64,000 bases of DNA from Neofusicoccum parvum (GCA_020912385.1 CP087208.1:1-64000), one strand, 5' to 3'; positions 29,880 through 42,140 are shown, counted from the first letter of the stretch. Program-made: numbers and translations. The notes: generated by a model from the letters alone, not told the origin.

Positions 29880-31720
29880 AATGAGACTCGATGCTGCTAC
29901 AGAAAGGTCGCACGAAGTGTGAAAGTCTACATATACACGAGCGCTATAAAGTCGCGAAGCGAGTGACGTTACTGCATACCTGCGCATCTATTGCCTACGC
30001 GTCATCACGTGCCTCGCCTCAACACCAATCCTTTGTCCAGCCATTATGGAACAGAAAACCGCACCTACCGACTCTAGAAGCTCAAACGGAACACACACGA
30101 ACCTCGAACCCATTGCTTAGACCAAGAATGTCGGCGGACGAAGACGATAGGGGCGGTTATACTACCGTCGGCGCGTCGCGTCGCGCTACGCGTCGAGGGG
30201 CTCAACAAACCGACTATCGCGCCCTCCACACCGGCAAACCAACGAGACAGCGTAGGGCTCGCGCGACCTCCGCATCCGACCTGCCTAGCGACTCGACTCT
30301 GGACGACGTGATTGGCCTGCTTAATATTATCGTCACGTAGAACGACCGGCTTACCGAGCGTAACGAAGAGCTCGCGGAGCAGGTAGCCAGGAACGAAGAC
30401 GAGATTAGGCGCCTACGTAGTATGCTCGAGACGTCTAAGGAAACGCAGGCCAAGATGGAAGAGCGTATAGGGAAGATGGAGAAGCAGATTACCGCGCTGG
30501 TGGAGTCGACGCGTAGGAATCTAAGCTCACAGTCCTAGATCAACGCTACGTATGTAAACGTGCTCCGAGGAGGACCGCTGACGCCTACGAATAGCAGTCC
30601 ATCGTCCACTACCGCTGTCCCAGAACGCGCGAACCATACGACCGCATCTACGACTCGAACGATACCGCCCGCGATTGAGCTCGATCTCACGGATGCCAAC
30701 GTCGATAATATAAGCCCCGGGGATATCCGCGCGCGTCTGCAGACGGCGCTGGAGAGTCAGGAGACTATAAAGAAGGTCAAGTACTATGGGATTACGAAAA
30801 ACCCGAGCGATACGGCCAAGGTGCACGCTTTCTTCCGGACAGAAGAGGACAAAGAGCTCGCTAGGTCGAACCTCGGATGGCTAGAGACGGCCTTCCGGGG
30901 AGCGAGGATTCGGGGTCGGCAGTAGCACCCGGTCAAAGTAGACAACGTCAACAAGCTAGCAGTTCTAAACGATGACCGTACCACAGTATACGCCGATGCT
31001 GGCCAGATAATCGGCGCTGAGAACGACGTCGAAGTAGTACAAGTCCGCTGGCTAAGCAAGCCAAGCGGCCGCCTCTATAGGTTAGCGGTGGTCTATCTTA
31101 CCAAGAAGAGCGAGGCGGACGCACTCCTCGCTAGAAGGGTAATCGATGTAGGTAGAGAGGCGGCGTATACTAACGTATTCGAGCACTATCCGCGGCCAAG
31201 ATGCTACTTCAAGTACTAGAGCTACGACCACTTACAGTTCCGCTACCGAGGGGAAGAAAGATACGTAAATTGCGCGGGCATTGGCCACTGAGAAGATGGC
31301 TGCTCGTCGACAACGGTAAAGTACGCTACTTATGGCGGCCCGTATAGATCAGACGATAGAGGCTACCCGGAGTACGGTAAGCTCTTACGCGAAATACTCC
31401 GCTAGCGAAATGAGTAGGCCGCTAAAAGTAATCCACGCGAACCTGGGAAAGAGTAGAACAGCGCAGTATAGCCTACTAAACGACGAAGATCTTAGAGATT
31501 TTAGCGTTATTTTTATCTCGGAGCCGAGCTGCTTTCGCGAGCCCGGTAGCGAGACCGTAGCAGCACCTGTCACTCATTTATATTAGAAGTAACTACTACC
31601 GTCAACACCGCGGCACTATCGTTATCCCGTTCGTTCAATGCTCTAGATCCGTAAGGATATACAAGCCAGGTAGATAGTAGTACCCTCTACCGACATCGCA
31701 GCTGTAGTTATCACGCTATA
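29880..31720 (+). mobile_element. LINE-C 5' portion (ORF1 and start of ORF2)
   Basis: This is the 5' part of a third Tad1-like family, cut off at about 31720 where an LTR remnant begins. It keeps ORF1 (30128 onward) and the start of the endonuclease ORF (LKVIHANLGKSRTAQYSLLN and VIFISEPSCF at 31425-31535). RT and the 3' end are missing. Confidence 0.75.
30128..31331 (+). pseudogene. LINE-C ORF1 (gag-like), RIP-damaged
   Basis: From ATG 30128 (MSADEDDRGGYTTVGASRRA) the frame has a charged coiled coil (RNEDEIRRLRSMLETSKETQ), an RNA-binding-like part (LARSNLGWLETAFRGARI) and zinc-knuckle remnants near 31200-31300. TAG codons at 30338 and at about 30536, 30923 and 31217 replace likely CAG codons, and Cys codons of the knuckles read TAC. 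Both change types fit RIP acting on either strand. Confidence 0.75.
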
Positions 31721-31721
31721 G

Positions 31722-31946
31722 TGTTACGGCGCAGCCTACACAGAACCTGAGTAGAAGGAAAGGAAGGACAAGCGGGGCGTCTACACGCCCGTAAAAAGAA
31801 GATCCACCGGCGGGAAGTCACGTGACTCCCGGTTCAGCCGTTCAAAGCCTTGGCACTCTGAACTCCTGAACCGCAGGAGTTCAGACGTTCAACCGCTTGG
31901 CGGAATGAACCCATGAACTATCAGATTGTATAGACTCTCCTACGTA
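31722..31946 (+). repeat. Broken LTR related to G1/G2
   Basis: It starts TGTTACGGCGCAGCCTACAC, like the G1 LTR start on the element strand, and ends near ATTGTATAGACTCTCCTACG, which matches the region just before the G1 TATA box. A TCACGTGA core lies at 31818-31825 within near-palindromic arms. The rest was replaced by the LINE-A tail at 31947. It is opposite in orientation to G1. Confidence 0.75.
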
Positions 31947-32166
31947 TAGATAGATAGATAAATTCATTTCTTCCCGATATAGCTCCCTTACGGGTCCATG
32001 CGGGGCTGGCTATCTGCAATTATTTTACATGAGGGGGAAAACCTTGTTCACTAGGTAAAAACCCCTCCTCTCTACTCAGGTATGTCTTCCTCTCCTTATT
32101 CCGTTTTTCCTGTTTACCAGTAGTAGCTGCTGTGGCAGCCCTTCATTCAATCGCTAGTGTACCCTT

Positions 32167-35100
32167 TCAGTCTTCGTCCCGGTCCTCCTGGTAGTCCTCC
32201 TGGTGGTCCTCCTGGTGATCCTCCTGGTGGTCCTCCTGGAGCATTTCCCTGGCTAGGCTGAACTGGTTTAGAAGCCCCGTGCGTAGGAACCATACTATCG
32301 CTGCCTTAATCCCCTTCTTTATGGAGAGGAGGGAGTGGTAGTCTGTAGTTCCTGCCTCTTGTAGCATCTGTGCCCTTCCCTGCTGGAAGTGGTGGCAGAA
32401 GAGAAGTATGTGCTTTAGGGTCTGCCTCTACCACCCACACGGGCAGGCTGGGCTGGGGTGTCCCGGTACCTTACGTCTGAAGAGAAAGTCCTCCAGTCCA
32501 ATATTCTCTGTACGTAGTAGGATGGCGATTGTGCTGAGTGATTTAGATAGCTCCTTGTGTAGGTCTCTAAGCCTTGGGGTCTAATCCGTGTTCAGGGCTA
32601 CTGGCTTGTTTCTTCTTTCTTGATTGATATGCGTGGTCCATTGCTCCCTCCATATTTCCTTAAATACTATGTGGATTCTGGCTTTCTCAGGGAGCTTCTT
32701 GGTGTTGGGTTTGTTGCTTTCTATAAGGGAGTTGATTCTCTTGCGGAGTCGTACTCTCCTAGCTGGGCCAGCTGCGCCCTTAGCCTTTAGCACCGCTTTA
32801 GCTATGTCCTTGATGTCCTGGCATGTCCTCTCTGTTACTTTAGCTACCGGATTCTCCTTGGCGCGGAGTACCTGGGTGAGGGTAAGTTCATCCAGATGTA
32901 GTGGGAGAGGGGGGATTCCTGTTTTATATTCTAGGACTTTGGTGTTGGTGGATTTATACGCTCCAGAGATGTTGCGGAGGCACGTGTTCTAGATCTTTTC
33001 CAGTGGTTTGCTTGCCGTTTTACGCCATCCTGGGGTTCCCTCTGGGGTATGCCACCCCCCACAGCCGTAGGTGAGGACTGGCCTGACTACTGCTGTGTAG
33101 ATATGTCGAGCTTTCGCGAAAGAGGCCCCCCAGGTAGATGCTGTAAGCCTGGATAGAGAGGTATACTGTTTAGCAGCCTTTGTGGCAGTTTCTTTTATGT
33201 GGGGTCCCTATCGTAGTTTGCTGTCTACGTGAATTCCTAGGATCTTTACTGTTGGTTCCGGTTTTCCTCCAAATCCTGGGATGCGGATTTTTGCATTCAT
33301 ATTGAATTTCTTTGGCCTTCTTGTGAAGTGAGTAAGGTGGTACTTGTCGGGTGTAAATGTTGATCCGTGGGTTACCGCCTATTGTATGTATGTTTTATTC
33401 GCTTCCTCTAGCGTTCTGCAGTTTTGCTCTGTAGATCTGCTAAATGTAAGGATGTTGGTGTCATCAACGAATCCTAGGGGAAATGTGCTGCCCCTGCGTA
33501 GCTTGGTAAGAAGGTTGGAGGCGAAGAAGAGGTAGAGAATTAGAGATAATGAGGATCCTTGTGGGATACTATTTGAGGTTTTAATTGGCGGGCTGGTAAA
33601 GTCTCTAAAGGATAATTGTGTGGTGCGGTTCTGTAGAAAGGAGCGGGTGAATCTCTCTATCCAGACTAGTAGCCTTGCCATTCTAATATTGTGGAGGAGC
33701 CTCTTGTAGGAGACCCGGTCGTATGCCCCGGTTATGTCCAGGCTAAGTACTGATGCCACCAGTCCTTGGTCCTGTGCCCAGACTGTATGGATTTGTTCCG
33801 TTAGGAGGTTAAGTGCTACTATAGCAGATCTATTTCTTCTTGCACCCATTTGTAGGTCAGGGAGTAGGCTATGCATCTCAGTTACCTAGGAGATCCTATC
33901 CGCTACGATTTTCTCAAGTAGTTTGCCAAGCGTGTTGAGTAGGGTAATTGGTCTATATGCCTTAGCTTTGGTGTAGTCTTCTCTTTGTGGCTTCTTTAGG
34001 ACAACTGTGGTTGAGCACTTGAACTGTCTAGAGTGGTAGGAGAGTGTGAGGCATCCCTGGAAGACGTTAGTGAGGGGCTTTACTAGTGTGTGCGCACACT
34101 GTTTTAGGAATCTATTAACTATTTTGTCTGGGCCTGGCGCCTTATCGGGGGGAAGCCGCTTGATGGCATTAAGGATTTGTTCCTAGGTAAGATCCTAGAC
34201 TATTTCTACCGGTTCTGGATAGATGGTTCCATTAATATCGGAGAGATCGGCGGCTTCAGGAGGAGGGAAGAACTGGTTTACGAGGATTTCTACCTTGGAG
34301 GGGTTGTTATAACGCAGGACCTAGTCTGTCCCTTATAGAGGTGGGAATTACGGCGGGGTTGATGGTTCTAGTGCTTTAGTTCTAGCCCACTTCGCCAGTT
34401 TCCAGATTGCTGAGGGGTCGGCGGTAATTTCTACTACTGTTCTTCGCCATGCTTTTATTCTATCTCTTCTAATTTGTCTTTTCTTTCTGTTGACGGTAGT
34501 TTGATACGCAATCCAATCTTCCTCCTTTCCTGTATTGGTCCATTTTCTTCTAGCTGCTCTAGCCTGGTGGACTAGCTCTGAGCACTCTTTTGTCCACTGG
34601 ATAGATGCCCAGGGTGAGGGTTTTGTAGCTGGGATGGTTTCCTAGATGGTGTCCTGAATGGCCTTCTGTATCTGTTCGACGGCGGCGTCTAGCTCTATCT
34701 TAGTGCTTGGTTGGCTTGTTCTGATGCTCCTAAGCTTCATCTGGAGTGTTATGTTTACCTTCTTCTAGTCCGCTTTTTTCCATTGAGGTCTTGGAGTTTG
34801 GGGGAGTGTAGGTGTTAGGGTGACGTCAAGTGTTATAAGAATAGGTAGGTGATTAGATGATGACTCTAGTTTATAGCTAACTCTATAGTTTATAATTCTT
34901 TCCTCTATCTACTGGGAAGTGAAGATGAGATCTAGAGTGCTTTTACTATTACCTCTTCTTCTAGTGATAGTGCCTCTTAGGAGGGCTAGGTTTAGGTTTG
35001 CTGCAGTTATAGTTTCGATTAGGTGATTCGTAAGAGTATGGTGTGTAAGGGAGGTAATACCTCCCTAGAGGGGGTGATGGAGATTAAAGTCTCCGAGAAG

Positions 35101-35700
35101 GATATGTTGCCCCTGCATAGCAAGGGCTCTTGGTAGAATAGATAGGGTCCCTAGTTCCGTGCTTGTGTGGGCAGAGGGAGGGTTGTAGTAGTTATAGATG
35201 TGGATAACGTTGGTTGTAGTGGTAAGGGAGAGGGTAATAAGGTCTGGAGAGTAGATTGTTGTCTGCTAAGATTCTACGGTAATAGCCTTGCTTATGAAGA
35301 AGCAGGTCCTTGCTATTCCTTCCTAGGGGAAGATTATGTGGTAGGCTGGGTGTTTTACTATTGTTTTTGTCCTTGGGTTCCTCCATGGCTCCTGGATTAC
35401 GAGGATGTGGTGGGCTGTTGGACTGATATCCTGAAAGAGTGGGAGCATTACCCCCTTTGTATTTTTATTTACGTTGTACTGTAAAATCGAGAGGTAGCTT
35501 GTGTTTATTATTAGTTTCCTTCCATCTCTGTATCTGCCTGTAGAGTGGTAGGTATTTCTACCTGTATGTGGGGGTCTTCCTGGTTCTCGACCTTAGCTGC
35601 GTGTTAGGAGCTGTTAAGCCCTGGCTTTCTTCTCCTGGGTTCCTCTTCCCTTATTCTCTTCCGGGACCCTACCAGGGTCCATCCATTCTGTGTTGGCTTT
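32167..35700 (-). pseudogene. LINE-A copy 2 ORF2: endonuclease, reverse transcriptase, zinc motif
   Basis: Minus-strand remnants include endonuclease sequence near 35400-35100 (PHNLPLGRNSKDLLLHKQGY), RT (an open piece at 33876-33379 with SLDITGAYDRVSYKR and GFVDDTNILTF) and the C-terminal part (ending EDYQEDRDED before the stop at 32167). Many TAG/TAA codons and small frame changes interrupt it. It belongs to the Tad1-like LINE clade; no RNase H is seen in this family. Confidence 0.8.
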
Positions 35701-35779
35701 TAGGCTGCTTGGGGTTGTTCCCTGTAGTTTCCTAGCGCGGCTAGTCGAGCTTGAGTTGCTCTAGCCTGGTGGGCCTTAC

Positions 35780-37006
35780 GCGCTGAGCATAGGTTACTCT
35801 AGGCTGTATGTTTTTAGGAGTAGTTTGCACACTGCGTTTTCTCCTTTCCGTACTCTCTTGTATCGTGGCTACCTATACACTGACCGCACTTTTGCTCTTT
35901 CCTACAGTGGGTGGCAATGTGGCCATATGCCTGGCACTTGAAGTATTAGGTTACTGTAAAGTTCGTACTATAGTACTCTGCTGTATGTAGGGTAAAGTTG
36001 CAGATTAGTCCTTTAGCTATAATCTGGTTGGCTATCTCAGGGTCTATGGTACTGAGGATGATTGCGGAGTGTGTTTTCCCTTCTGGGAGCTTCTTCTTCA
36101 GCCAGGCTAGCTTGCTAATATACAGTCCTGGATGTAAGACCAGGTTTTGCTCCTGTAGGGCCTTGGTGGCCTGGGGATCCGTGGTGTTAATTCCCTTGAC
36201 AGGGACGTTGTGGACCAGTACTGAGTATAGTTGTTGATTTGGGCGGACCTCGTTTCCGAGTCTAGTGGTTCACTCCTGGTCCTGGAGAAGGGCTGTCCTT
36301 GTTTATGTGTCCGGAACAAAGATCCTGATATCCCCACTAGGGAGCTTTCTAGTAGCGAGTACCCTTTTACAAGCTAGGCCTTTTCCTACCTGGATCTTTT
36401 AAATGATGGTTTCGTTTGAGAGGTTTGTTAGTTCCTGTCTATTTGCTTCATCTAGGAGGTGGAGGGTGATTTCTATGGTAGTAGGCGGGGTAGGAGGCTT
36501 TAGGGCTGTTTAGGCTACGATGTATGCCCAGCTTGGGCTAGTTAGTGTAGGCGCTGCCTGGATACGGCTGACTGTTTTCTAGACCTGCTTGACTTCTCTT
36601 AGGATATCCTCCAGGTTTGGTTCCTTGGCTGCTGCCTCCTGGCGGAGGGTAATATGGTCCTGGAAGATTTCCTTGGCGGCGCCGAGAAAATTTTTTATCT
36701 GGCTGTTGAGGGCTGAAGGTCTACCAGCGATTATCTGGAGGGCTTATAGGATGGCATCTGCTGTTATAGCAGCTCTCTAGATATATTCTACGCTGATTTA
36801 GCTACGCTGCAGGCTTTTAGGTGTCTGCTGGGGGCGGGTAGAGGTGGGTACTGGGAGGGGTTGTTCAGCCCTTTCTATAGTCTCAATTCCAACCACCACG
36901 TTACTGCAGCTGCTAGGAAGGGTGTTGCTAGGGTTTTAAGGCCTGGAAGAGCCCCTAGGGGTTTCTTCCGTAGCCGTAGCTTGAGGTCGGATTTTTGGTA
37001 TGTTCA
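35780..37006 (-). pseudogene. LINE-A copy 2 ORF1 (gag-like with zinc knuckles)
   Basis: It begins at ATG 37006 (MNIPKIRPQATATEEAPRGS), only about four bases from the element 5' end. CCHC knuckle sequence (CQAYGHIATHC) lies near 35900-35950. In-frame stops are frequent, including TAA at 36399-36401, which is shared with the copy at 57958. Confidence 0.75.
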
Positions 37007-37011
37007 TGTTT

Positions 37012-37243
37012 GGAATCCAAGGATAAAAATAATAGTAAAACACTCGGCCTACTATATAATCTTCCCCTAGAAAGGAATAGTAAGGACCTACTTCTTTATA
37101 AGTAAGACTATTACTATAGAATCTTAGTAGATAATAATCTACTCTCTAGACCTTATTACCCTCTTCCTTACCACTATAACTAACGTTATCTATATCTATA
37201 ACTACTATAACCCTCCTTCTACCTATATAAGTACGGAACTAGG
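37012..37243 (+). mobile_element. LINE-A fragment (endonuclease part), continuation of the copy at 48846
   Basis: It matches, inverted, 35165-35390 of LINE-A copy 2 with many C-to-T changes. Its first bases, TGGAATCCAAGG, are the complement of the CCTTGGATTCC at 48846-48856, where the other half of this LINE starts. The two pieces are now about 11.8 kb apart in opposite orientation. Confidence 0.75.
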
Positions 37244-37424
37244 TGTCAGGGCTCAACCTCAGGATAATTACTGAAAGGTTTATTGCGCTATGTACGTTAA
37301 GCTAAGACTTAAAGAGAAGAAGAAGAAGAAGAATAAAGAAGAGAACTTAAATACAAAGAGGGCTTGATATTACGTAACTGCCGATAATCCTCTAAGGCTT
37401 CTCCTGAGGCTTTAGACTCTAATA
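37244..37424 (-). repeat. Solo LTR of the G3 family, RIP-mutated
   Basis: 181 bp, the same length as the G3 LTRs (49952-50132), but inverted and with about a dozen C-to-T/G-to-A differences. No target duplication flanks it (CTAGG against ATATT). The left flank is LINE-A endonuclease in + orientation and the right flank (37425-37468) is LINE-A C-terminal sequence in minus orientation. Confidence 0.85.
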
Positions 37425-37468
37425 ATATTTAGGGCTACTGGCTTGTTTCTTCTTTCTTAATTGATATG

Positions 37469-38136
37469 TGTTGAAAATTAGCGCGGTGCAGAATGTAGTA
37501 CGATTCTTGGTATGCTGTGTGAGGGGGGATAGGAGAGGTGCCCGACTTATCCTCAAACACGGTACTATACCTAATCTAGTAACTAACGTACACGTGATTT
37601 CCAATAGAGGCTTTCTTCATAACTCCGAGACTACTTCGTATAATAGGCGTAAAGATGTGCAACTACAGCGTTTCACGATAAGAGCTAGTGTTGTTTACAT
37701 CCCGAACAACCCTACATCCAATCTAGAACTATTACCTAGTGCTAGATGGTAGATTAGTAATTAGAAGTCACAGTATGGCTTATCAAGAAAGTTCGGTCGC
37801 ATATAAGGGATCCGGATGTCCAAGTCCCGCATTGCCGAGCGAATACGAATGTGTATCATACGGATTTATCCGAAAGCTCTCTACTCATCATGTCACGACT
37901 TCGTACTCGGAAGGTGGCTCGCTCTAGGGGCGACCGAAGTCGAACGTCCTGCTTGCACTCCTTATAGATGGCGAGCTAGTACTCCGTCTAATAATAGAAG
38001 TAAGCTACCGCTGCTACCATACTTACTAGTACTAGATTTCGCTGGTGTGCTATCGGTGTGGTAAGCTAAAAGCTGGCCGTAGTGATTAATCTATAAAACT
38101 CTTCTCCTTTCTTCTCCTCCTCCTCCTCCTCCTTCC
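37469..38136. other. Unassigned DNA with a block repeated at 21576
   Basis: Bases 37480-37578 match 21576-21670 in inverted orientation at roughly 85-90 percent by eye. The rest to 38136 shows no gene, RNA or repeat that I can recognise. Confidence 0.5.
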
Positions 38137-38412
38137 GCACGAGCCACTTCTACCCCATTAAACTTACTACAAGTCACCTTTTACCATCGATTTCCCTACG
38201 ATATAGCGTGTTGATTTTAAAAAGCTATATATAAAAAGTGGTTGGGAAGCTGGGCACTACGACCTGGTGGAGTTTCGGCCGGATCGACACGCTTCTATCC
38301 AAGTCCAACGCGATGAGTCTAGCGCGGCCGTACCCTAACTTACCCGACGATATTTTTCACTAGCGAGCCCAGTCCAGCGCGGTCGCGCTGGACTCGTACC
38401 TTTTGATTAGGG
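38137..38412. other. Relic of the helicase upstream region
   Basis: Homologous over its length to 8945-9231: it shares ATATAAAAAGTGG, two degenerate 14-mers, ACCCGACGAT, the GCGCGGTCGCGC palindrome (38371-38394) and a final TTAGGG. No helicase coding sequence is next to it. A subtelomeric unit therefore once lay here and was largely deleted. Confidence 0.7.
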
Positions 38413-39138
38413 CGCTGAGCGTGGCCCCATTGCTTGTATTAATAGAATGGTGATTCGGATGGAGAGCGAGACCCGAGTACGACATCTACGTGTAGTCGAC
38501 CGAAATTCCCGAGCACTCCTACGAAAAGACCGAGGACAATTACAGAGCGATGATCACGATGCGTTCTATTCGATCGATGAATCTTGCGGAGCAACAACAG
38601 CCTATCGACTAAGTACCTACCGGTGAAGCAATGAGAGTCTATCGGCCGAGACAGGCAGTACCTTCCGGTAACAAAATAATGATATTCTCCGCCGGAAGCG
38701 TGAATTACTAAGCATAGAATGCATCTACCCTCTGCTGGAAGAGTGAATTGCTAAGAAAACAATGTGTCTACCCTCCGCCGGAAGAATGCATCTACCCTCT
38801 AGTAGAAGTCCGACTACGTTTCGTTCATAGTGCGCGCTCCGCCATCGCACACCAACCTCTTGGCTCAATCTTTAACGTTTTACTAGTGATATTAGCAGTA
38901 CGCGCGCCTTGCTCCACCCGTTTTCAGGCTTGGTAATACCTCTTGACGTAATTGCACTGTCCTGAATCTATCGGCACGGAAGGAGCCGCCCTAGCTATTC
39001 CGCTATCATGGATTCCGATACTGGATGTTTCAGAAGCCATGGCCCTCCACGGCCTGACGGATCCTTCGGTTCCGATGTAGAGGAAGCTAAACATCCGTAC
39101 TTAAACTTCGTTCCCTTGGTAGCATTTTTCCATGGTCT
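38413..39138. other. Intergenic, upstream of the P450 gene, with imperfect tandem repeats
   Basis: Between about 38690 and 38810 a unit containing TCTACCCTCYGCYGGAAG recurs three or four times with variable spacing. No coding sequence is seen. The last 150 bp should hold the P450 promoter; no clear TATA box was found. Confidence 0.5.
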
Positions 39139-40990
39139 ATGAATTGCACTATAACTGCCAATATGAATATTATCGCCATTCTAGCGGTTCCGGCGCTTCT
39201 TTCCGTGGTGGTCCGCCTACTACAAATCGTCTACAGACTCTACTTTCACCCGCTGTCCAAATTTCAGGGTCTTCGGTCTGCTAGCATCTCACGCACATGG
39301 CTAAACCAGCAGGTGCAGAAAGGGTTTCCGGAAGAAGCGTTTGACAAATTGCATCGAAAGCTTGGTAAAGCCGCTGCCGGTGCGCAGAGAAATCTGCTTA
39401 CGCTAACTGTTCCAAGGCACGAAAGCCCTTCGCATCGGGCCCAACGAATTACACATCTCCGACGTCAGCCTCTACAAGGTCATCTACAGCCAGGTCAATC
39501 CGTTCCCCAAGCATGCGGGCTTTTATGACGAATTCAACACCCCGCACACGCTAGCAACCGAGACCAACCGCGACTTACACAAGGAGCGGAGAAAACTCCT
39601 CAATCCGCTCTTCTCCCGCGCTGCCGTGACGAAACTCGAACCCGTTATCCTGGAGAAGATCCATGCAATGGGTACGAAGATCAAGCGGATCAGCAACCTC
39701 GGTCCAATTGATATTGACGACGCCGTCCGGTAAGTGCCATCGCCCCATCATTTCCGGCCGACAAAGCATGAACACATGGTTTAACGGAAACCCTTTGTAT
39801 AGATGCATGGCCGCAGACATCATTTCTGAGTTCGCCTTTGGCCAATCATTCAACCTCATCGACGAGTCCCCGGATTCATTCAAGACTACGGTTCTCGAAT
39901 GCATGAACATAGCCACCAGGACAGTGGTTGAACTGTACCACAACAATGTCCAGCGTCTGGCTAACCGCCTGCTCCCTCGTTCTCTGGTTGGAGTGTTCGA
40001 TCCTACTATCAAAGCTTTGGCCGATCTCCTGGGTGTGCGTATCCCTTAGACTCGTTGGACAATCTGCGGAGAAGTCGACTGACTGATTATACATAGGTCG
40101 CCGCCCGAAGCGTTAAAACACACAAGCAGCGCACTAAAGCCACATCCCAACTCGTTGTATTCGACAAACTCTCGTCTTTACCAACTGAGCTACAGACAAC
40201 CCAGGCGGTGGAAATCCTCATCGCGGGCTCGGACACCACCGCTTTCACCATCTCCATGGCACTTTTCCACATCTTGCGCAACGAACGTATCAAGAATAGA
40301 TTGATCAACGTAGTGAAAGATGCTGTCAAGGATCCCGAGCATATGCCAAGCTACACGGAACTAGACCGTGTGGAGTATCTGGTGAGCGAGCATGCTGCCC
40401 CATCCTCGAGATCATGCTGATAAGTGCAGCACGCCGTCGTCAAAGAATCTTTGCGCATTGCCATGCCCGTGCCCGGCATGCTCCGACGCGTTGTTCCTGC
40501 GATGTCGACGCCGTTTATTGTTGATGGAAAAGTCGTTCCACCCGGGGTGAGCTCTCTCCCTGCTGCTACGCCCATGCATTCTGTCTAGTTCGCTAACTCT
40601 TACTTAAGACTGTCGTCGGCATGTCGGCATACACGATGCATACCGCTACGGAGATATGGGGCTTGGACGCTAAGGAGTTCAACCCGGACCGCTGGCTTGG
40701 CGATAAAGCCGCGGGAATGGAATCATATTTGGTTACCTTTAGTAAAGGATCCAGGACTTGCATTGGGATTAAGTGCGTATACCCCCTGTCTTACAGCTTC
40801 TACCCATAGTATCGAGTTGACGATGTTTTTCGTTAGCATTGCCTATGCCGAAGTCACGCTAGTTCTGGCGTATTTGTTCCGCGCGTTTAGTATGAACTTA
40901 AAGCCAACCAGGCTGAAATATGAGGATATGTTCACACTTAGGATAAAAGACTCCAGCGTGTTAGTTGACTTCGAGGTTCTAGAGGTTTAG
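39139..40990 (+). CDS. Cytochrome P450 monooxygenase, 7 exons
   Basis: Exons 39139-39364, 39417-39729, 39803-40034, 40097-40381, 40430-40546, 40609-40772 and 40837-40990 join in frame to 496 aa; the introns are 48-73 bp with standard borders. An N-terminal membrane anchor (IIAILAVPALLSVVVRLLQI) is followed by the proline-rich FHPLSKF hinge. The I-helix AGSDTT is at 300-305, the K-helix ExxR (ESLR) at 358-361, FNPDRW lies before the heme loop, and the heme-binding FSKGSRTCIG has Cys442. It is a complete class II fungal P450 of the endoplasmic reticulum. The substrate is unknown. It is flanked only by repeats, with no oxidoreductase or synthase partner nearby. ATG 39132 is an out-of-frame alternative. 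Confidence 0.9.
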
Positions 40991-41045
40991 TGTTGGAGGA
41001 AAACGGTGGATGTGCAGCGTGTAAAGGTCTGTTGAGAAAAGAATT

Positions 41046-41900
41046 GACTTGAGTTGAGTTGAGTTGAATTCATTTACCCTGACCCGTCGCCCTAAGCGAT
41101 ATGCAGGCTACAGACTATTCAAAGTGTTTCTCTAGTAATACATTGGTGTGTGACAAATTGGGAGGATGGAAGAATGGATAGGGAGGGCGGATAGTAGGTA
41201 GAAGGGATTGTTTGTAGGGAGTTCTCTACTCCATGGCTTCGTCTCTATTTATAAACCGGTGTATTTCTTTTGCAAAGCTTAGCACGGCCTGTAGCTGTTT
41301 ACCAGATATCTTCCACTTCTTTTCTTTTCCTTGTCTGGGATCAGTCTTGTTTGGAGGTTTCCCACCCAGTAAGGCTGATAAGCTGTTCTTCTCAAGTCCA
41401 CTATCTTCGTACATCTTTTGTCGGCCTTGTTGTAGCAACCGGCATTCGAGTAGGACGTGAGAGACTGATTCGACTTCTCCACATTCGCACTTATCGTTGT
41501 CTATCCGGCCCATCCGCCTACGGTGTTGGTTGAGCCAGCAGTGGCCGGTGCGTAGTTGGGCGAGAAGGCCGGCTTGGTTCCGTGGGAGCTTGTCATATAG
41601 ATGACGGACGTGTGGTCCTGGCTGTGCTGTGTCGATGTTGCGGAGGTGCTGGCCTTTCTCTAAGTTCTCCCACTGTGCTGCCCATTGTCTGTGTGCCCTT
41701 TCCTTAGCCGCCTGGACCTGGAGATGTGCTAGCGGTTGGTGATCGTGTTCCCTGAGGCGTGTGGTTGCAGCTTTAGCTAGCTTGTCTGCTTCTTCGTTTC
41801 CTCGAATTCAGGTGTGGCTAGGTATCCATTGGAGGGAGAAGGTGATTTGAAGGCTCTCTTTTAGAGACTGAGCTGTTATTAGGATAGACCTGACCGAAAG
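41046..41900 (-). mobile_element. LINE-D 3' fragment with RNase H, AACTC tail
   Basis: The tail (AACTC)n on the minus strand is at 41046-41066. Upstream, minus-strand sequence encodes an RNase H end (RGNEEADKLAKAAT) and the Cys-His segment CECGEVESVSHVLLEC (open 41513-41226). It is 5' truncated at about 41900, where a second LINE-D tail starts. Confidence 0.75.
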
Positions 41901-42055
41901 GTTTGAGTTGAGTTGAGTTGAATTCATTTACCCTGACCCATCGCCCTGAGCGATATGCAGGCTACGACTATTCAAAGAATTTCAATGCTAGTATACATGT
42001 TGTGTGTCAATTTGAGAGAAGGAGAAGGTAAAGGGAGGCGGAGAGTAAGGTGTTA
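41901..42055 (-). mobile_element. Second LINE-D 3' end (untranslated region only)
   Basis: It repeats the GAGTTGAGTTGAGTTGAATT tail and the next 80 or so bases of 41046-41130, then diverges. It is too short to encode anything and sits head to tail with the first LINE-D fragment. Confidence 0.65.
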
Positions 42056-42140
42056 TTTATTTATTTATTCAGTTTAACGTCCTTTTTGAGTCTGAGACTA
42101 TGAAAGACGGGCTGTTAGGCCGAGGCTAGCTGCGTCTATC
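42056..42140 (-). mobile_element. LINE-B 3' end, inverted, interrupted by hAT
   Basis: An (ATTT)n tail and about 65 bp match, inverted, 26270-26356. The match ends at GCGTCTATC, where the hAT terminus CAGTGATCGG begins. Confidence 0.65.

Larger units (their letters stand above)
31947..37010 (-). mobile_element. LINE-A copy 2, full length (about 5.06 kb), RIP-damaged
   Basis: The 3' tail (TATC on the element strand) is at 31947 and the 5' end at about 37010. The 5' end coincides with that of the copy ending at 58570, so it is the true element start. It encodes ORF1 and ORF2 remnants. The flanks do not form a matching target duplication: the 5' flank (37012-37022) instead matches the 3' flank of the LINE-A tail at 48846. 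Confidence 0.85.

Noticed and set aside
37012..37243. Twin-priming 5' inversion of LINE-A copy 2
   Set aside because: Copy 2 already has its own complete 5' end, and this piece belongs to the endonuclease region of another copy whose other half is at 48847.
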